This document shows, piece after piece, positions 45,501 through 57,951 of a stretch of DNA of 64,000 bases; the first letter of the stretch is position 1, and each line of letters opens with the position of its first letter. The notes below the pieces were generated by a model. It was not told the origin of the DNA. It was given only the letters and a program-made list of their open reading frames with translations, and ran no database searches. The position numbers were made by a program, and so were the translations under genes. The stretch is from Linanthus parryae (Eukaryota; Streptophyta; Magnoliopsida; Ericales; Polemoniaceae): the NCBI GenBank assembly GCA_023055425.1, contig JALGPY010000010.1:21220363-21284362 (forward strand), written 5' to 3'.

Positions 45501-46992
45501 ATCACGTCAGGGCATAAGTGGATTTCATTGTCAAGCAAAGAATAAAATCCATATTCAGAGTCGTTCAAACTGCAGATTTGACGGAACGGGAAGGTATTCC
45601 TCTTAATGGAAGGAGCCTTGCTTATGAGCGAAGGAGAAGAAGAAGCAAATATGGTTTGTTGAATATTCTAGAAGGTAATCCAACTTTTGGTGGGGCGACT
45701 TTCGCGTTTCCCTGAAGGCTCATCGAAAGGTAGACTACCAACCAGAATAGATTTACACCTCTTTAAGAGCAGTGGCTTGCAGCAGTCTCGGTTCACTGAT
45801 TTAGGCCAAACGGAAGGTGCCACTGCGTCATAAACAAATTGGGGGGAAACACGAGTGGGGTCAACATCGACCGTGATACGCTCATACTTGTGTGATATCT
45901 CGGGGACATACTCAACGAGAGCAGGCAGTGAGCCTCTCAAACACCAGCGAACAAACTCTCTGAAGCAATGAGCTCCTTTGATAAGAGTGTCGTTGGTAAT
46001 GGGGCAACCTTTAGTTGGGTAAATACGCACGAAGAATCGCACATTTTAAATGGCAGTGGTGTAAGGTCTGGCAGTAAATTTCGCTCGATCGTCGCAGGCC
46101 AAACTCCATGAACACTTAGGCTCTTTGGTCTTATACCATCGAGCAGCTCTCCCACACCGAAGTGCGTTCTGAGCAACACGAACATTCCAGGCTTTGGGCT
46201 TTGAAGGGATAGGAGCATAAGAAGGCCACCTTTAAAACACCCACATAGTGGGGAAGGAAATGTTGAAAAAAGTCAGCACATCAAGACGCCCGCGCGACTC
46301 TTCGATCGCAACTACAAGCTGGTCCAATCGATGGTAGAGGATTCCCAAAACAAGAGGCCTAGCGCGACATTCTGACCTAAAGATAACTTGACCGCAAGGG
46401 GCAAGAAGTGATAAAAGACCCCGTCATGAGGATGACCATCGAACAAATACCGCAAGAGCCAAGCACAAAGAAAGCCACACAAGGTCAAGCTGTACCCTTT
46501 TCCTTCGACATAGTTCTTCGCTTCGGGATTCTTCTGCAGTATTTCTTTAGTGAGCTTGTTATTCGCATAATCACGGAAGAAGTATTGCACCCACTTGCAC
46601 CAAGTGTTCTTCGCAGAAGTGTCAACTAATTGAAATTTTGTAAGAGCTTCCGCATATATCCAACGAGTGGAAATTTTCTTTACTTCTGCTATGCACTCCA
46701 CCATCTGCGCATATAGAGCGAGTTCTTCATCAGACTCTAGTGCAGCCAAGGGATCAACTTCGCCCATGGGAGAAAGATCATATAGCATATGCACATCCTC
46801 CAAGGTGGGGGCTGCCTCAAACTCAGCAAAATGAAAAGTGTGGGTTACAGGCGAGTATCGGGAAAAGAGGTTCAGAAGCATAGTCTGATCCAGTTTCACA
46901 GCAGCACCTTTTGTAGCCTTAACAGCATAGTAAACCTCAGCTTGATCTAGTCTAACATCATGATGGGTCAGCACGTGATCGATCCACTCATC
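42554..46992 (-). pseudogene. Gypsy-2 antisense PMD gene, main part
   Basis: Homologue of the Gypsy-1 antisense gene. Exon edges correspond: exon A ends 45428 (CTAAG|GTAAA); exon B 45348-44883; exon C 44803-44409; small exon 44332-44228 (105 bp, as in Gypsy-1); next exon about 44135-43090; last exon 43008-42554. The acceptor for the exon at 44135 reads AC, not AG. PMD strand HTFHFAEFEAAPTLEDVHML is at about 46870-46800. The copy is broken by SIRE-1 inside exon A, a frameshift near 46310, a stop in exon B near 44965, and a stop near 43247. Relative to Gypsy-1 it has about 25 extra residues after the PMD start region (IYAEALTKFQLVDTS). Confidence 0.8.
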
Positions 46993-46997
46993 CATTA

Positions 46998-48308
46998 TGA
47001 AAGTATGAGTATGCAGATGTATAAGCAACTAAGATACTCTAGAGGGGGGGGGTTGAATAGAGTATGCCAACTTTTTGCAAAACTACCTAAAAAGTAGAAG
47101 AACTAGTGCAGATAATGAATTTCAGGGCCTTGAACACAGGTTCAAGCCTTTAAAATGTAGCAAAAGTTTTAGAACAAGTATGCCTTTTTCAAGGCCTTGA
47201 AAACAAATTCAAACCCTTGAAAAATAAACAGTTTTTTGTATGCTGCAAAGCTTTGAAAGTAAATCAACTGAAAATGCACAAGTCACGTGATTTATAGAGT
47301 TCAGTCCACTTCGACCTACGTCTCTACCTCAGGGATTAGATCCCTGCAGGATTTTCAACTCAGCTCTTATTAATCAAAAGCTAAGCCCTAGAACTCAAGC
47401 ACAGAGACTTCCCTTACTCTGTTACAGCTTGTGGTTTTCCCTAACCTGTCTATTACCTTCTCTAGCTAACTGATTAACTAAGAATTCTCTATTGTTCACC
47501 TTGAACAATCCTTGATAATGAATGTAGAAATAATACAGAAATGATCTACCAATATAGCTCTATACAGAAGATCACTTAAGAGTAGAAAACTGCAGTGAAA
47601 TGCTGTTAACTTCTGTGTATGGATTGGAAGAGATGAAGAACTTCTTTAATGCTTTTCAATCCAGAATGCTTTCTCTGTATTTGGCCGTTGAGAATTGTGT
47701 TGTTGTTGCTTCAAATTTGAGCTCTTTAAATACTTTAAACAGCTCTGCAAATCTCTCCATATTTTCAGCAAAAACCTTCCTATTTTGTAAGTAACAGAGT
47801 TTGACTACTTTGAGATCTTCTCCAACAGTTGAATGATCATGATCTTCAGAGATATTGTTGTAGACCTTCATTTAACCATTATGAGAAGCTGTCAAACACG
47901 TCTGATTGATCACAGGATCAAAGTCTTCAAGTGTTTCCAAATCTGCAGCAATCCAGTTTAAGAAACAATCCTGCAAACATAGAAACAATACTTCCTGCAT
48001 TATCATGGTCAACCAATTGATATAGTACGATTCAAAACATGTTTAACAATTTGTCTTTCATCATCTAACAACAGGTAATCAAACATATGCAAGAGAGATA
48101 ATAAATTAGATCGTAGAGTTAATAGAAAAACTCCCCCTGAGAATATGCTTTCAGGTTTAAAAGTTTCAAGGCTTTGAATCCAGTTTCAAGGCCTTTAAAA
48201 TAGCCAACACTATTTTCAAGCCTCTGAAGCTGATTATAGGATTTGAAAGCTGTTTCAAGGCCTTGAAATAGCCAAGCTCTTTCAAGTCGTGAACAACCTG
48301 AGCTTTCA
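46998..48308 (-). repeat. SIRE-1 3' LTR
   Basis: 1,311 bp, TG...CA. It contains at least six CAAGG(C/T)(C/T)TTGA-type words, including the perfect palindrome TTTTCAAGGCCTTGAAAA at 47186-47203 and TTTCAAGGCCTTGAAA at 48253-48268. Confidence 0.9.
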
Positions 48309-48319
48309 ATCTCCCCCTT
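48309..48319 (-). promoter_or_regulatory. SIRE-1 polypurine tract
   Basis: Minus strand AAGGGGGAGAT next to the LTR start TGAAAGCTC. Confidence 0.85.
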
Positions 48320-48621
48320 GATGAAAGACAAAACCAAATTATGTTTGATCCTTAGTCTCTGCAAAATAAACTGATTAGTCTGCAATTTAAAGACACAATT
48401 ATTCCAAAAGAATCCAAATTATTTAAATACCAACAAAAACACCTAAATAGTTCAGCAGATAACATTAAATAAACCTAAAATCCTAAACTGAAACCTAGAA
48501 TTTTCTCCCCTTTTTGACTTTCATCAAAAAGACAGAAGATGTTGGATCAAGTGTCCGGAAATTTTAAAAACTTAAAGAAATAATTAAATCACAGAGAATG
48601 TGGAAGAAAGAATAGGCAAGA

Positions 48622-50338
48622 TTAAGGGGTTTGATCTTCATCTTCCTCCAGATCTCCTTCCTCTTTCTCATTGTCTTCTTCATCAGTCTTGTCCTGCTCC
48701 TCCTGTTCTTCTGCAACCCCTTCTGCAACAACTGTCTCTCCAGTCTTGTCCTTTTCAGTAGCCTTTGGAGATTTCTTCTTCTTCTTCAAAGTGATCAGCA
48801 GCTCATTTGAATCAGGGCTATTGACTTCATCTTCTGCCTGCTTACCCTTATCTAAGACTGGAGTAGCTTCTTCCGGGTCTGAATTCTCACTAGGAAAGTC
48901 CTCGTCTGATTCTCCTTTCTTTGTTCCTTCAGCATCCTTAGGAACATAAAGCAAGTTCATGCTTCTGAAGATACTTTCCACCATATACTTGACTTGTCCC
49001 ATATCACTTTCCAGTCCAAAAACAGTAGCTTTGACATCCTCTATGTCCAGTTCCAAACCATCAAGTCTTTGATTGTCTGTAGGCAGAGAGGTCTAGCTTT
49101 AAGTGGGAGTCAAGGTCTTGGGCTTAGAAAATTTCTTTGCACCTAGTTCTGCTTCAGTCAGGTCAGAGTAAAGTTTCCAAACTTTCTCTTTTGTTTTCAC
49201 AACTCCAATTTTCTCAAAGGCTTTCTTATTGAGTTCCCCAAACCCAGATGTGACTTATTCTTATCCAGTAAAGGGATCTCAAAATGCTCAAAGAACATGG
49301 TGAGGAGGTTTTCATATGGCAGAGGGTGAATCCTCTTACTGGTTAGGCTGAAGAGCATGTGTTCAAGAACTAGTTTTGGGAGATCAATATCATAGCCATG
49401 CATAACCAGGTACTTGATGTGCAGCATTCTCTCAGTCACCAACACTCTTGACTGCTCTCTAGGAAAGACACATCTCACTAGTATAGTGTGAAGGACTTTG
49501 GCTTCAACATTCAACACAGAGTGTGTTAACTGTTTGGCTGAGGTTGAGATGTGTGGAAGAAAGAATTCTTATTTGACTAGCTTCAAAGTTTCTGACTTTG
49601 GTGGATTGTTGCTAATGTCATACCTCTTTGGACAGCCTAACACATTGGCAAACTCAGAGTGATCTAGTTCAATTATGATCCCTGAAACTTTAGATTTGAT
49701 CACCAAATGTGCAGATCTCTTAACTTGGGTTAAGTTCAGATAGAAGAGTCTGGTGAGTCTGGGGTAGGCTATTTCTCTAGGATTAAGCATACACCACAAA
49801 GAGCTCTTCTTTAACATAGAGATGCACTTGAGTTTCATATGTTCCAGCACATACTTATTAACCAAACTGCAAAAACCAATATGCCTTGAAGCAAAACCAT
49901 CTAACCACTGACCTTTAGAGATGTTTGAGATAAACCATGTCTCATCTGGAACTGTGTTCTTTGTTGAGACCTGAGAATAGATCTGCGATGCCTTCTCCAA
50001 TTGACCTTCTGGTTGTGCTTTCAGTCACCTTCCCTTTCCCGTTTTCTGCCTGAGTTTCCTTCTTCTTCACCTTCTTTGAACTGGTAGGCTCTTTTTCTGG
50101 TTGCTTTTTCTGTAATGGCCTTCTGCTTCTTCTGTTTTTCTGAAGAGGAGGTTGTAGCCTTCTTGATCTTCTTCTTTGGTGGAGGAGGATCTGGAACTGC
50201 TTCTGCACTAGGAGTTCTGGAGCTAGAGTCTCCACTGACTTCTTGAACCTCTTCCACTGCTGCTTTTATCTTCTTCTCTAAGACAGGTTTTGAACCACCA
50301 ACCATCTTGATTCGATCTGAGGCTCTTCTTGTGCTCAT
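48622..50338 (-). pseudogene. SIRE-1 extra 3' ORF (envelope-like position), disrupted
   Basis: It lies between RNase H and the 3' LTR, where SIRE elements carry an additional, so-called envelope-like gene. It begins MSTRRASDRIKM (50338), followed by a Lys/Pro-rich tract, then a conserved block at 50000-49569 with WLDGFASRHIGFCSLVNKY and YPRLTRLFYLNL and ELDHSEFANVLGCP, then 49517-49197, and an acidic/Lys-rich tail (49056-48622). The last block could form a coiled coil. I see no signal peptide or clear membrane segment. It needs several frame changes. The middle block resembles the putative plant transposon protein domain; the function is unknown. SIRE-2 encodes a related protein at the same place. 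Confidence 0.65.
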
Positions 50339-50787
50339 TAGAGTTAGGGAGACGAAAAGAGAGAGATGGAATGATACTAAATGAAGGAGAAGAGAAGAGG
50401 ATAAATACTGAAAGAGTTTGAGTTTCAAAAGGAAACTAATATCTCTCTGATTCTAAGATTTGCAACGATCAGGGAAAATTTCAAACTGTTATGCCGTTGG
50501 AAAAAGAATATACTAATACTATTTTTGGCTATTTTTTTTTGAAAGGGGTAGGGACTATATCAGGCAAATATCTACAGAGATATGACCCAGTATAGAATGA
50601 TCCAAGTTCTTGACTATTAGTGTAACAGATTTATTTTCAAGGCTTTGAAAAGGCTTTGAAGGCCTTGAAACACTGTGACACTGCAACAGATAAAAGATCA
50701 AAGCTTTGAACTGATTTTCAAGGCTTTGAAACTCAATTCAAACCTTTGTAAACACAAATAACTTACCTTTCTTACCTTAAGCTCCCC

Positions 50788-53700
50788 CTAAACCAATGCA
50801 GTCTTATTTAGCATTCCCAATTCCAATCTTAGAGCTGAGAACCTCTCATCTGCTAACGGTTTTGTGAAGGTATCTGCAATTAGCATGTTAGTAGCAACAA
50901 ATTCAAGAACAATATCAACTTTCTCAGCATGATCTCTGATGAAGTGGTGTCTGACATCAATGTGCTTGGTTCTTGAGTGTTGTACTGGATTCTTTGTAAT
51001 TGAAATTTCACTAGTTGTCATACTTAATAGGTATGCCTCTGTAGTCAAATCCGAGGTGTCTTAGCTGTTGAGCAATCCATTGTACTTGTGAGCAACATGC
51101 TCCTGCAGCTATATATTCAGCTACTGAATTCTGTTTCTTGGAATGCCAGCTAATCAAAGATGATCCAATGAATTGACAGGTTCCAGAGGTGCTTTTTCTA
51201 TCAACTTTGTAGCCTGCAAAGTCAGCATCTGAAAAACCACTAAAGAGAAGTTATAATGTCTTGGATACCAAAGCCCTAATTCTTTGGTACCATTGAGATA
51301 TCTGAATATTCTCTTCACAGCGTTTAAGTGTGATTCTTTTCGATCGACTTGAAATCTAGCACACATGCATACACTAAACATAATATCTAGTCTGCTTGCT
51401 GTCAGATAGAGTAATGATCCAATCATGCCTCTATAATCTTTTACATTGACACTCTTACCCGATTCATCCTTGTCTAAGGATAGTGTAGAGCTCATTGGGG
51501 TCTTGGCTTTCTTGCATTGAGCCATGATGAACTTATTTAGCAAGTTTCTTGTGTACTTGCTTTGATTCAGAAAGATACCCTTCTTCAATTGATGTATATG
51601 AAGTCCTAGGAAGAAGTTTTGTTCTCCCATCATGCTCATCTCAAATTCCCTGCTCATAAGACTTGAGAATTCACAGCATAATTGATCATTAGTAGCTCCA
51701 AACAGTATATCATCAACATATATCTGGACTACAAGTAAATCTTTCTCATGAGTCTTAATGAAAAGAGTCTTGTCTACTAAACCCCTTTTGAAATCATTTT
51801 CAAGTAAAAAGTTTGACAGTCTTTCATACCAAGCCCTTGGAGCTTGTTTCAAACCATAAAGAGCTTTGTCAAGTTTGTAAACATGATCTGGAAATTTGTC
51901 ATTTTCGAAACCAGGAGCTTGTGCAACATAAACTTCTTCTTGTAAATAACCATTCAAGAAAGCACATTTTACATCCATTTGAAATAGTTTCATGTTCTTG
52001 TAGGATACAAATTCAAGTAAAAATATAATTGCTTCTAACCTGGCAACTGGAGCAAAGGTTTCTTCATAATCTATACCTTCTTCTTGATTGTAACCTTGAG
52101 CAACTAACCTTGCATTGTTTCTGATTACATTGCCACTTTCATCCAACTTGTTTCTGAATACCCCTCTGGTACGAATGACAGACTAGTTTGTTGGTGCAAG
52201 AACCAGGTTCCAAACCTTAATCCTCTCAAGGCATTGAGCTAGATGGGATGAGAGATATTTAAATCTCTAGTTTGTGTACCAGTGGTTGGTTGGATCTGAT
52301 ATGATATTATCAGCTAGATGGGATGAGAGATATTTAAATCTCTTCCTTGGAGAACATGGTTCAGGATCACCATAGATCTTCTCAGGTCTTGAAGTAGTGG
52401 CTTTGTCACTTGAATCCTTCTTATCATTTTTTTCAAGGCATTGAGCTGTATTTTCAAGGCCTTGAGAACTATTTTCAAGGTCTTTAAAATGTCTTCTATT
52501 TTCTTCTGAGCCTTTCTTGAATCCAAGTGGATTCTCAGTCTCTTCCTTTGATTCATGCTTGTTCAAGTTCAAATCTGCAAAACTTTCACTCAAAGAACAA
52601 TCATAGCTTTCATAAAAAATAACATGGATGCTCTCTTCAACAAGTTTGGTTCTTTTATTGTAAACTCTATAAGCTTTGCTATTCAGAGAGTAACCAAGAA
52701 ATATACCTTCATTACTTCTTGCATCAAGCTTACCAAGATTGTCTTTTCCATTTTTATGGATAAAACAAGTTCATCCAAACGGTCTGAAGTAAGAGATGTT
52801 TGGCTTTCTCCCTTTGAATAGTTCATAGGGAGTCTTCTTTATAATGTGTCTCATCAAGCACGTGTTCAGAATATAGTTTGCTGTATTCGTAGCTTCTGCC
52901 CAGTAGTGTTTTGGCAACTTGTTCTCAAGAAGCATTGTCCTTGCCATATCTTCCAGAGTCCTGTTCTTTCTTTCAACAACACCATTCTGTTGAGGAGTTA
53001 TTGGAGCAGAAAAGTTATGAGAAATACCATGCTTATCACAGAATAAATCAAACTCTAACTGATCAAATTCTCCACCATGATTACTTCTAATTGAAGCTAC
53101 AGGTAGGTTTTTCAATTTTTGAAGTTCTCTGCAAATATTTGAAAATTCAAAGAGAGCTTCAGATTTTTATTTGAGAAACATAACCCAAGTGTATCTAGAA
53201 AAATCATATACAACAACTAGAATATACCTTTTTCCTTTTGGAGTAGGAGTCCTCATAGGACCATAGAGATCCATATGAAGTAATTCAATAGGTCTAGTTG
53301 TACTTACAAACTTCTTTGTCTTGAAGGAGCTTCTGGTCTGCTTTCCTTGTGCACAGGCTTTGCATAGCTCATCTGCTGTGAACTTGCTTGATGGAAATCC
53401 TCTTACCAAGTCTGTAGAGATCAATTTTTTTAGAGTATGCAAATTGATATGACCAAGTTTCCTATGCCAAAGCTTTTAATCTTCTTTCGAGGCCTTGAGG
53501 CACTTCAAACTTTCACCTGCAACTTTGTTAGTCTTAAAAGTATAAACATTGTTTGATCTAGAGGCTGTGAGAATGCAATCTCCTGATTTCTCGTTTTGCA
53601 CCACACACTTCTCTTTATCAAAGATGACTTTGTTGCCATTATCACAAAGATGAGATACACTAAGAAAATTAATCTTTAAACCTTCAACTAGATAAACATC

Positions 53701-55751
53701 AGAAATAGAGTTTTTAAAATTTGTACCAACTTTTCCAATACCAATAATATTGCACTTTCCTTTGTCACCAAGTGTTAGTGAACCTTCCGATTGCTCCTTT
53801 AATTCTGAGAATAGAGATTTCTTTCCACTCATGTGTCTTGAGCAACCAATGTCCATGAAACACTTTGTTCCTTGGTGGAAACCTGCTACCACCAATCACT
53901 GCCTTACCCAACTGTTAGACCAAGTGTGGAATTTGGATTCATATTCAGGATCACCCATGTTAGGTGGTCTAACCCCTTTAGGAACCCAAATTTGCTTAAC
54001 TTATCCTTTAAGTTGAAAAGGAAAAGTGTTCCTCATTATGTGAGGGTCTCTTCTTCTGAAAGGACAAGTCATTTTAGCATGATCAATTTTACAGCAATAA
54101 TGACAAGTAGGAGAAGTTTTGTTTCCATCTTTCACAAATCTGGTACTGTTTCTTCTTGGAAAGTTTGGATTGTATCCAATACCAGCTTTGTGAACAGACT
54201 GTGAACTTCCTCCAAGAATCAGGTTCAACTTCTGTTCTGAACTATCAAACTTGATTTTGACAAGTTCAGATTCTTGAAGTTTCTCAGTAAGATTAGTCTT
54301 TTGTAATTTTAAATCATCAACATGATGTCTTAGATTAACAAGGCTGTCATTCACAGAGGAGTTTTCAGTGACTACTTCCTTGACTTGTGTTTTTAAGACT
54401 TTGAAACTGGTTTTCAAGGACTTGAAATCACTGTCTGTTTTCTTCTGAGAGATTTCAATATTCTGATTTTGGAAAACAATTTGTAAATTTTCTTTTGCTT
54501 GCTCATGTACTTTTTCTTTCAAAAGCGTGATTTGTTTCAGATAATCTTCCTCATTTAAAAACATTATTCTGAGATATTCTGAAAGAGCTTCTTTTGGCTT
54601 TGAAATTAAACAGTTAACCATTACCTCAATGTTCTTTTCAGAACTATCATCATGCTTGGCCATGAAGCATAGATTGACATGTTCTTCTTCAGATTCAGAT
54701 TCACTGGAGCTGTCTGAATCACTCCATGAAGCTATCATGGCTCTCTTTCTTCTGTCATGATCTTTCTTCTGAAATTTCTTGCTCTTTTTGTGTGGACAAT
54801 CTCTTATCAAGTGTCCTGCATCACCACACTCAAAGCATTTCATAACTTTTGACTTGTTTTGTGAAGAAAACTCACCTTTGTAGTCCTTGCTGATGGGTTG
54901 TCTATGCCTTTCTCTGTTGAATTCTTTGTTTCCAGAGTTTTTCTTCATTCTGAGAATCCTTGTCAAGGCTTTTGAAATCAAGGAAATTGGATCTTCATCA
55001 TCACCATCCTCAGTTTCAAGGCATTGAATTCTCTCATTCTCTTTGGATTTGAGGTCTAGATTTTTGACACCTTCTGGGAGTTCTCCATCAACGTCATTCA
55101 TAGATATATCATGTGTTAGGAGCTTCCCTTGTAGGTCATCAGGTTGTAAAGTTGAGAGACTCTGAGATTCTTTAATAGCTGTGGTTTTTGGTTCCCATTT
55201 TTCCTTTGGAAGACTTCTGAGTATCTTCCTCACTTGTTCCTCATTGAAAAATGTTTTCCCACTGAGTCAAGGTTGTTCATAATATCAGTGAATCTCTTGA
55301 ACATATCTCTGATGGACTCATCTGCATTCATTTTGAACAGCTCATACTGTCTGAGATAAATGTTGATCTTTGTCTACTTGACTTGACTGGTTCCTTCAAA
55401 GGTAACCACAAGTTTATCCCAGATTTCATTAGCAGTTGTGCATCCAGAGATCCTGTTGAATTCATCTGTACTCAAAGTACAATACAAAATGCTAATAGCC
55501 TTGTAGTTCTTAGAAAATTGCTCTAATTCAGAACAGGAGAGTGAGTCTTCTGTTTTGGGAGTTCTGATCCCATCTTTCTCTATATAGAAAGTCTGAGGTC
55601 CATTTTTAATAATGGTCCAAAGCTCTAGATCTTGATCAATAATAAACATTTTCATGAGAGCTTTCCAGTGAGCAAAATTTTCTCCACAGAATAGAGGAGG
55701 TCTGTTAGCAGCTCTTCCTTGTGAGAAGCCACCATCACCTGCAGTACTCAT
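50788..55751 (-). pseudogene. SIRE-1 gag-pol, disrupted
   Basis: Starts MSTAGDGGFSQG (55751). Gag: FAHWKALMKMFI, then TAG at 55374 and a frameshift near 55262. Two knuckles follow, CFECGDAGHLIRDC (about 54840) and CHYCCKIDHAKMTC (about 54100). A stop lies near 54001. Protease DIGCSRHMSG is at about 53845. Integrase: a TAA near 53476, LHMDLYGP, a TAA near 53167, IRSNHGGEF where the usual second catalytic Asp is Asn, and PQQNGVVERKNRTL with the Glu. RT (52146-51154) is open, with YVDDILFG. RNase H has VAEYIAAGACCSQ and ends near 50788 after TFTKPLADERF. A local duplication disrupts the integrase-RT linker (52239-52342). Confidence 0.88.
52239..52342 (-). repeat. Local duplication in SIRE-1 integrase-RT linker
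   Basis: The block GCTAGATGGGATGAGAGATA plus ATTTAAATCTCT occurs twice, 71 bp apart (start about 52239 and 52311). The 5' edge of the first copy is fused to TCTCAAGGCATTGAGCT, a word also found at 52432-52447. Confidence 0.75.
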
Positions 55752-55787
55752 GATCACCAGATGGTTAAATCTTATACAATGATACAA

Positions 55788-55799
55788 GCTCTGATACCA
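55788..55799 (-). promoter_or_regulatory. SIRE-1 primer-binding site
   Basis: Minus strand TGGTATCAGAGC, complementary to initiator tRNA-Met, 2 nt from the 5' LTR end at 55802. Confidence 0.9.
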
Positions 55800-55801
55800 A
55801 T

Positions 55802-57111
55802 TGAAAGTGCGAGTATGCAGATGTATAAGCAACTAAGATACTCTAGAAGGGGGGGGGGAGTTGAATAGAGTATGCCAACGTTTTGCAAAACTAGCTAACA
55901 AGTAGAAGAACTAGTGCAGACAATGAATTTCAAGGCCTTGAACATAGGTTTAAGCCTTTGAAATGTAGCAGAAAGGTTTAGAACAAGTATGCCTTTTTCA
56001 AGGCCTTGAAAACAAGTTCAAACCCTTGAAAAATAAACAGATTTTTGTATGCTGCAAAGCTTTGAAAGTAAATGAACTGAAAATGCACAAGACAAGTGAT
56101 TTATAGAGTTCAGTCCACTTGGACCTACGTATCTACCTCAGGGATATGATCCCTGCAGGATTTTCAACTCAATTCTTATTAATCAAAATCTAAGCCGTAG
56201 AACTCAAGCACAAAGAGTTTCCTTACTCTGTTACATCTTGTGGTTTTCCCTAACCCGTCTAGTACCTGCTCTAGCTAACTGATTAACTAATAATTCTCTA
56301 TTGTTCACCTTGAACAATCCTTGAGAATGAATGTAGAAATAATAAAGAAATGATCTACCAATACAGCTCTATACAGAAGATCACTTAAGAGTAGAAAACT
56401 GCAGTGAAATGAACTTCTGTGCATGAATTGGAAGAGATGAAGAACTTCTTTGATGCTTTTCAATCCAGAATGCATTCTCTGTATTTTCCCGTTGAGAATT
56501 GTATTGTTGTTGCTTCGAATTTGAGCTCTTTAAATACTTCAAACAGCTCTGCAAATCTCTCCAGATTTTCTGCAACAACCTTCCTATTTTGTAGGCAACA
56601 GAGTTGACTACTTTGAGATCTTCTCCAACGGTTGAATGATCATGATCTTCAGAGATATTGTTGTAGACCTTCATTTAACCATTATGAGAAGCTGTCAAAC
56701 ACGTCTGATTGATCACAGGATCAAAGTCTTCAAGTGTTTCCAAATCTGCAGCAATACAGTTCAGGAAACAATCCTGCAAACTTAGAAACAATATTTCCTG
56801 CATTATCATTGTCAAACAGTTGATATAGTACGATTCAAAACATGTTTAACAATTTGTCTTTCATCATCTAACAACAGGTAATCAAACATATGCAAGAGAG
56901 ATAATAAATTTGATCAGAGAGTTAATGGAAAAACTCCCCCTGAGAATATGCTTTTAGGTTTAACAGTTTCAAGGCTTTGAATCAAGTTTGAAGGCCTTGA
57001 AAATAGCCAACACTATTTTCAAGCCTCTGAAGCTGATTCAAGGCTTTGAAAGCTGTTTCAAGGACTTGAAATAGCCAATCTCTTTCAAGTCTTGAACAAC
57101 ATGAGCTTTCA
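55802..57111 (-). repeat. SIRE-1 5' LTR
   Basis: 1,310 bp; partner of 46998-48308. It keeps TTTTCAAGGCCTTGAAAA at 55995-56012. Confidence 0.9.
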
Positions 57112-57116
57112 CATTA

Positions 57117-57416
57117 CTTCCATTTTGTTCACAAAGGCCTGGGTTGAGATATCCGTATGGGGGTAGAAACCCATTTTCGAGACCTAATCTCACCACATCT
57201 TTGGCGTCAATCAAGTCCAATTCCGCTCGATTAGGCGTAGGAGTTAGCAAAAAAAAAACAAAATTCTTCGGTAGGGTCTGGCAGATTCTTTAATTGGGCA
57301 CTGGCATGGTAATAGTCCTCACCACCCAAATAAGGAGCTTTCATCCACAGAGTCTTTGGAAGATCAGGGATTTCCTCAGCCTCCTTCACATATTTGGTTA
57401 CCTTTGTTCTGGCCAT
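57117..57416 (-). pseudogene. Gypsy-2 antisense PMD gene, N-terminal part
   Basis: ATG at 57416 opens MARTKVTKY, then EEIPDLPKTLWMKAPYLGG, parallel to MAKTKGTR and EEIPDLPQALWRKAPYLGG of Gypsy-1. A run of ten A (about 57249-57258 on the plus strand) coincides with a frameshift; the other frame continues DVVRLGLENGF to the SIRE-1 insertion. A splice acceptor TTGTAG|AA precedes the ATG. Confidence 0.8.
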
Positions 57417-57801
57417 TTCTACAACAAAGAAACAAAGGGGGGGGGGGGAGAAATATATCCACTTTCAGTTGTCAAGCAGAAGTTCAAAAGAAAATTTTAT
57501 GAGTTTTTGAGTTTTGAAAATTGTTTGGTTCAGTTTCAAGAGTGCCAAGTTTCTGGGTTTCAAGACCACTTATATGAACTTCAATTGTGGAAAGTTACAA
57601 GTTTAGGGATTAAATTCCCTGGTCTTAGAGTTCCAGAATGTCCAAAGACTTCAAAGTTTCAATCTTTTAGGGTTTTAAAGGAACCTCTTCCACAGTTTCA
57701 AACAATGGTGGATTTCAAGCGATTATGGGTTGCAGATTCAAAACATTTCAGGAGAAATACACTCGTACGAGAAGCATTAATTTAAAATTGAGAAAGCCAA
57801 C

Positions 57802-57951
57802 CTTGCGTTTTTGAAGCGATTTGAAGAATCCGATTTTCCAAGAAGAACTGGTGATTGATTATCTGGATTTACTCTCGGAGGTTCTCAGAAAACATTCACT
57901 CTAGAGAGAAGCACTAGCTTGCAACAATGGAAGATGATGAGTATTTATTCG
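57802..57951 (-). promoter_or_regulatory. Antisense promoter and 5' UTR exon (Gypsy-2)
   Basis: AATAAATACTC box at about 57949-57939 and splice donor CGCAAG|GTTGG at 57802/57801, both as in Gypsy-1 (23356-23367 and 23201/23200). Confidence 0.5.

Larger units (their letters stand above)
36810..46992 (+). mobile_element. Gypsy-2: 5'-truncated Tat-lineage element, left part
   Basis: It is colinear with Gypsy-1 from the gag tail onward. Similarity starts abruptly at about 36810 (AAGACAAGGAGGTAGCC versus AAGGTAAAGAGGTCGC of Gypsy-1 at 12145), so the 5' LTR and the first 1.6 kb of gag are missing. It contains protease, RT, RNase H, second RNase H, integrase, repeats and the antisense gene. It is split by SIRE-1 at 46993-46997 (CATTA) and resumes at 57112. 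Confidence 0.88.
46998..57111 (-). mobile_element. SIRE-1: complete SIRE-type copia element
   Basis: 10,114 bp, flanked by exact CATTA (46993-46997 and 57112-57116). LTRs of 1,310-1,311 bp have TGAAAG...CTTTCA ends, with a Met-initiator primer site, polypurine tract, gag with two CCHC knuckles, protease, integrase, RT, RNase H and an extra ORF between RNase H and the 3' LTR. LTRs differ by roughly 6% over the first ~450 bp compared by eye, so it is older than Gypsy-1. It sits inside exon A of the Gypsy-2 antisense gene. Confidence 0.92.

Noticed and set aside
48671..48949. Plus-strand Ser-rich 92-codon frame
   Set aside because: Antisense to the acidic/Lys-rich tail of the SIRE-1 extra ORF.
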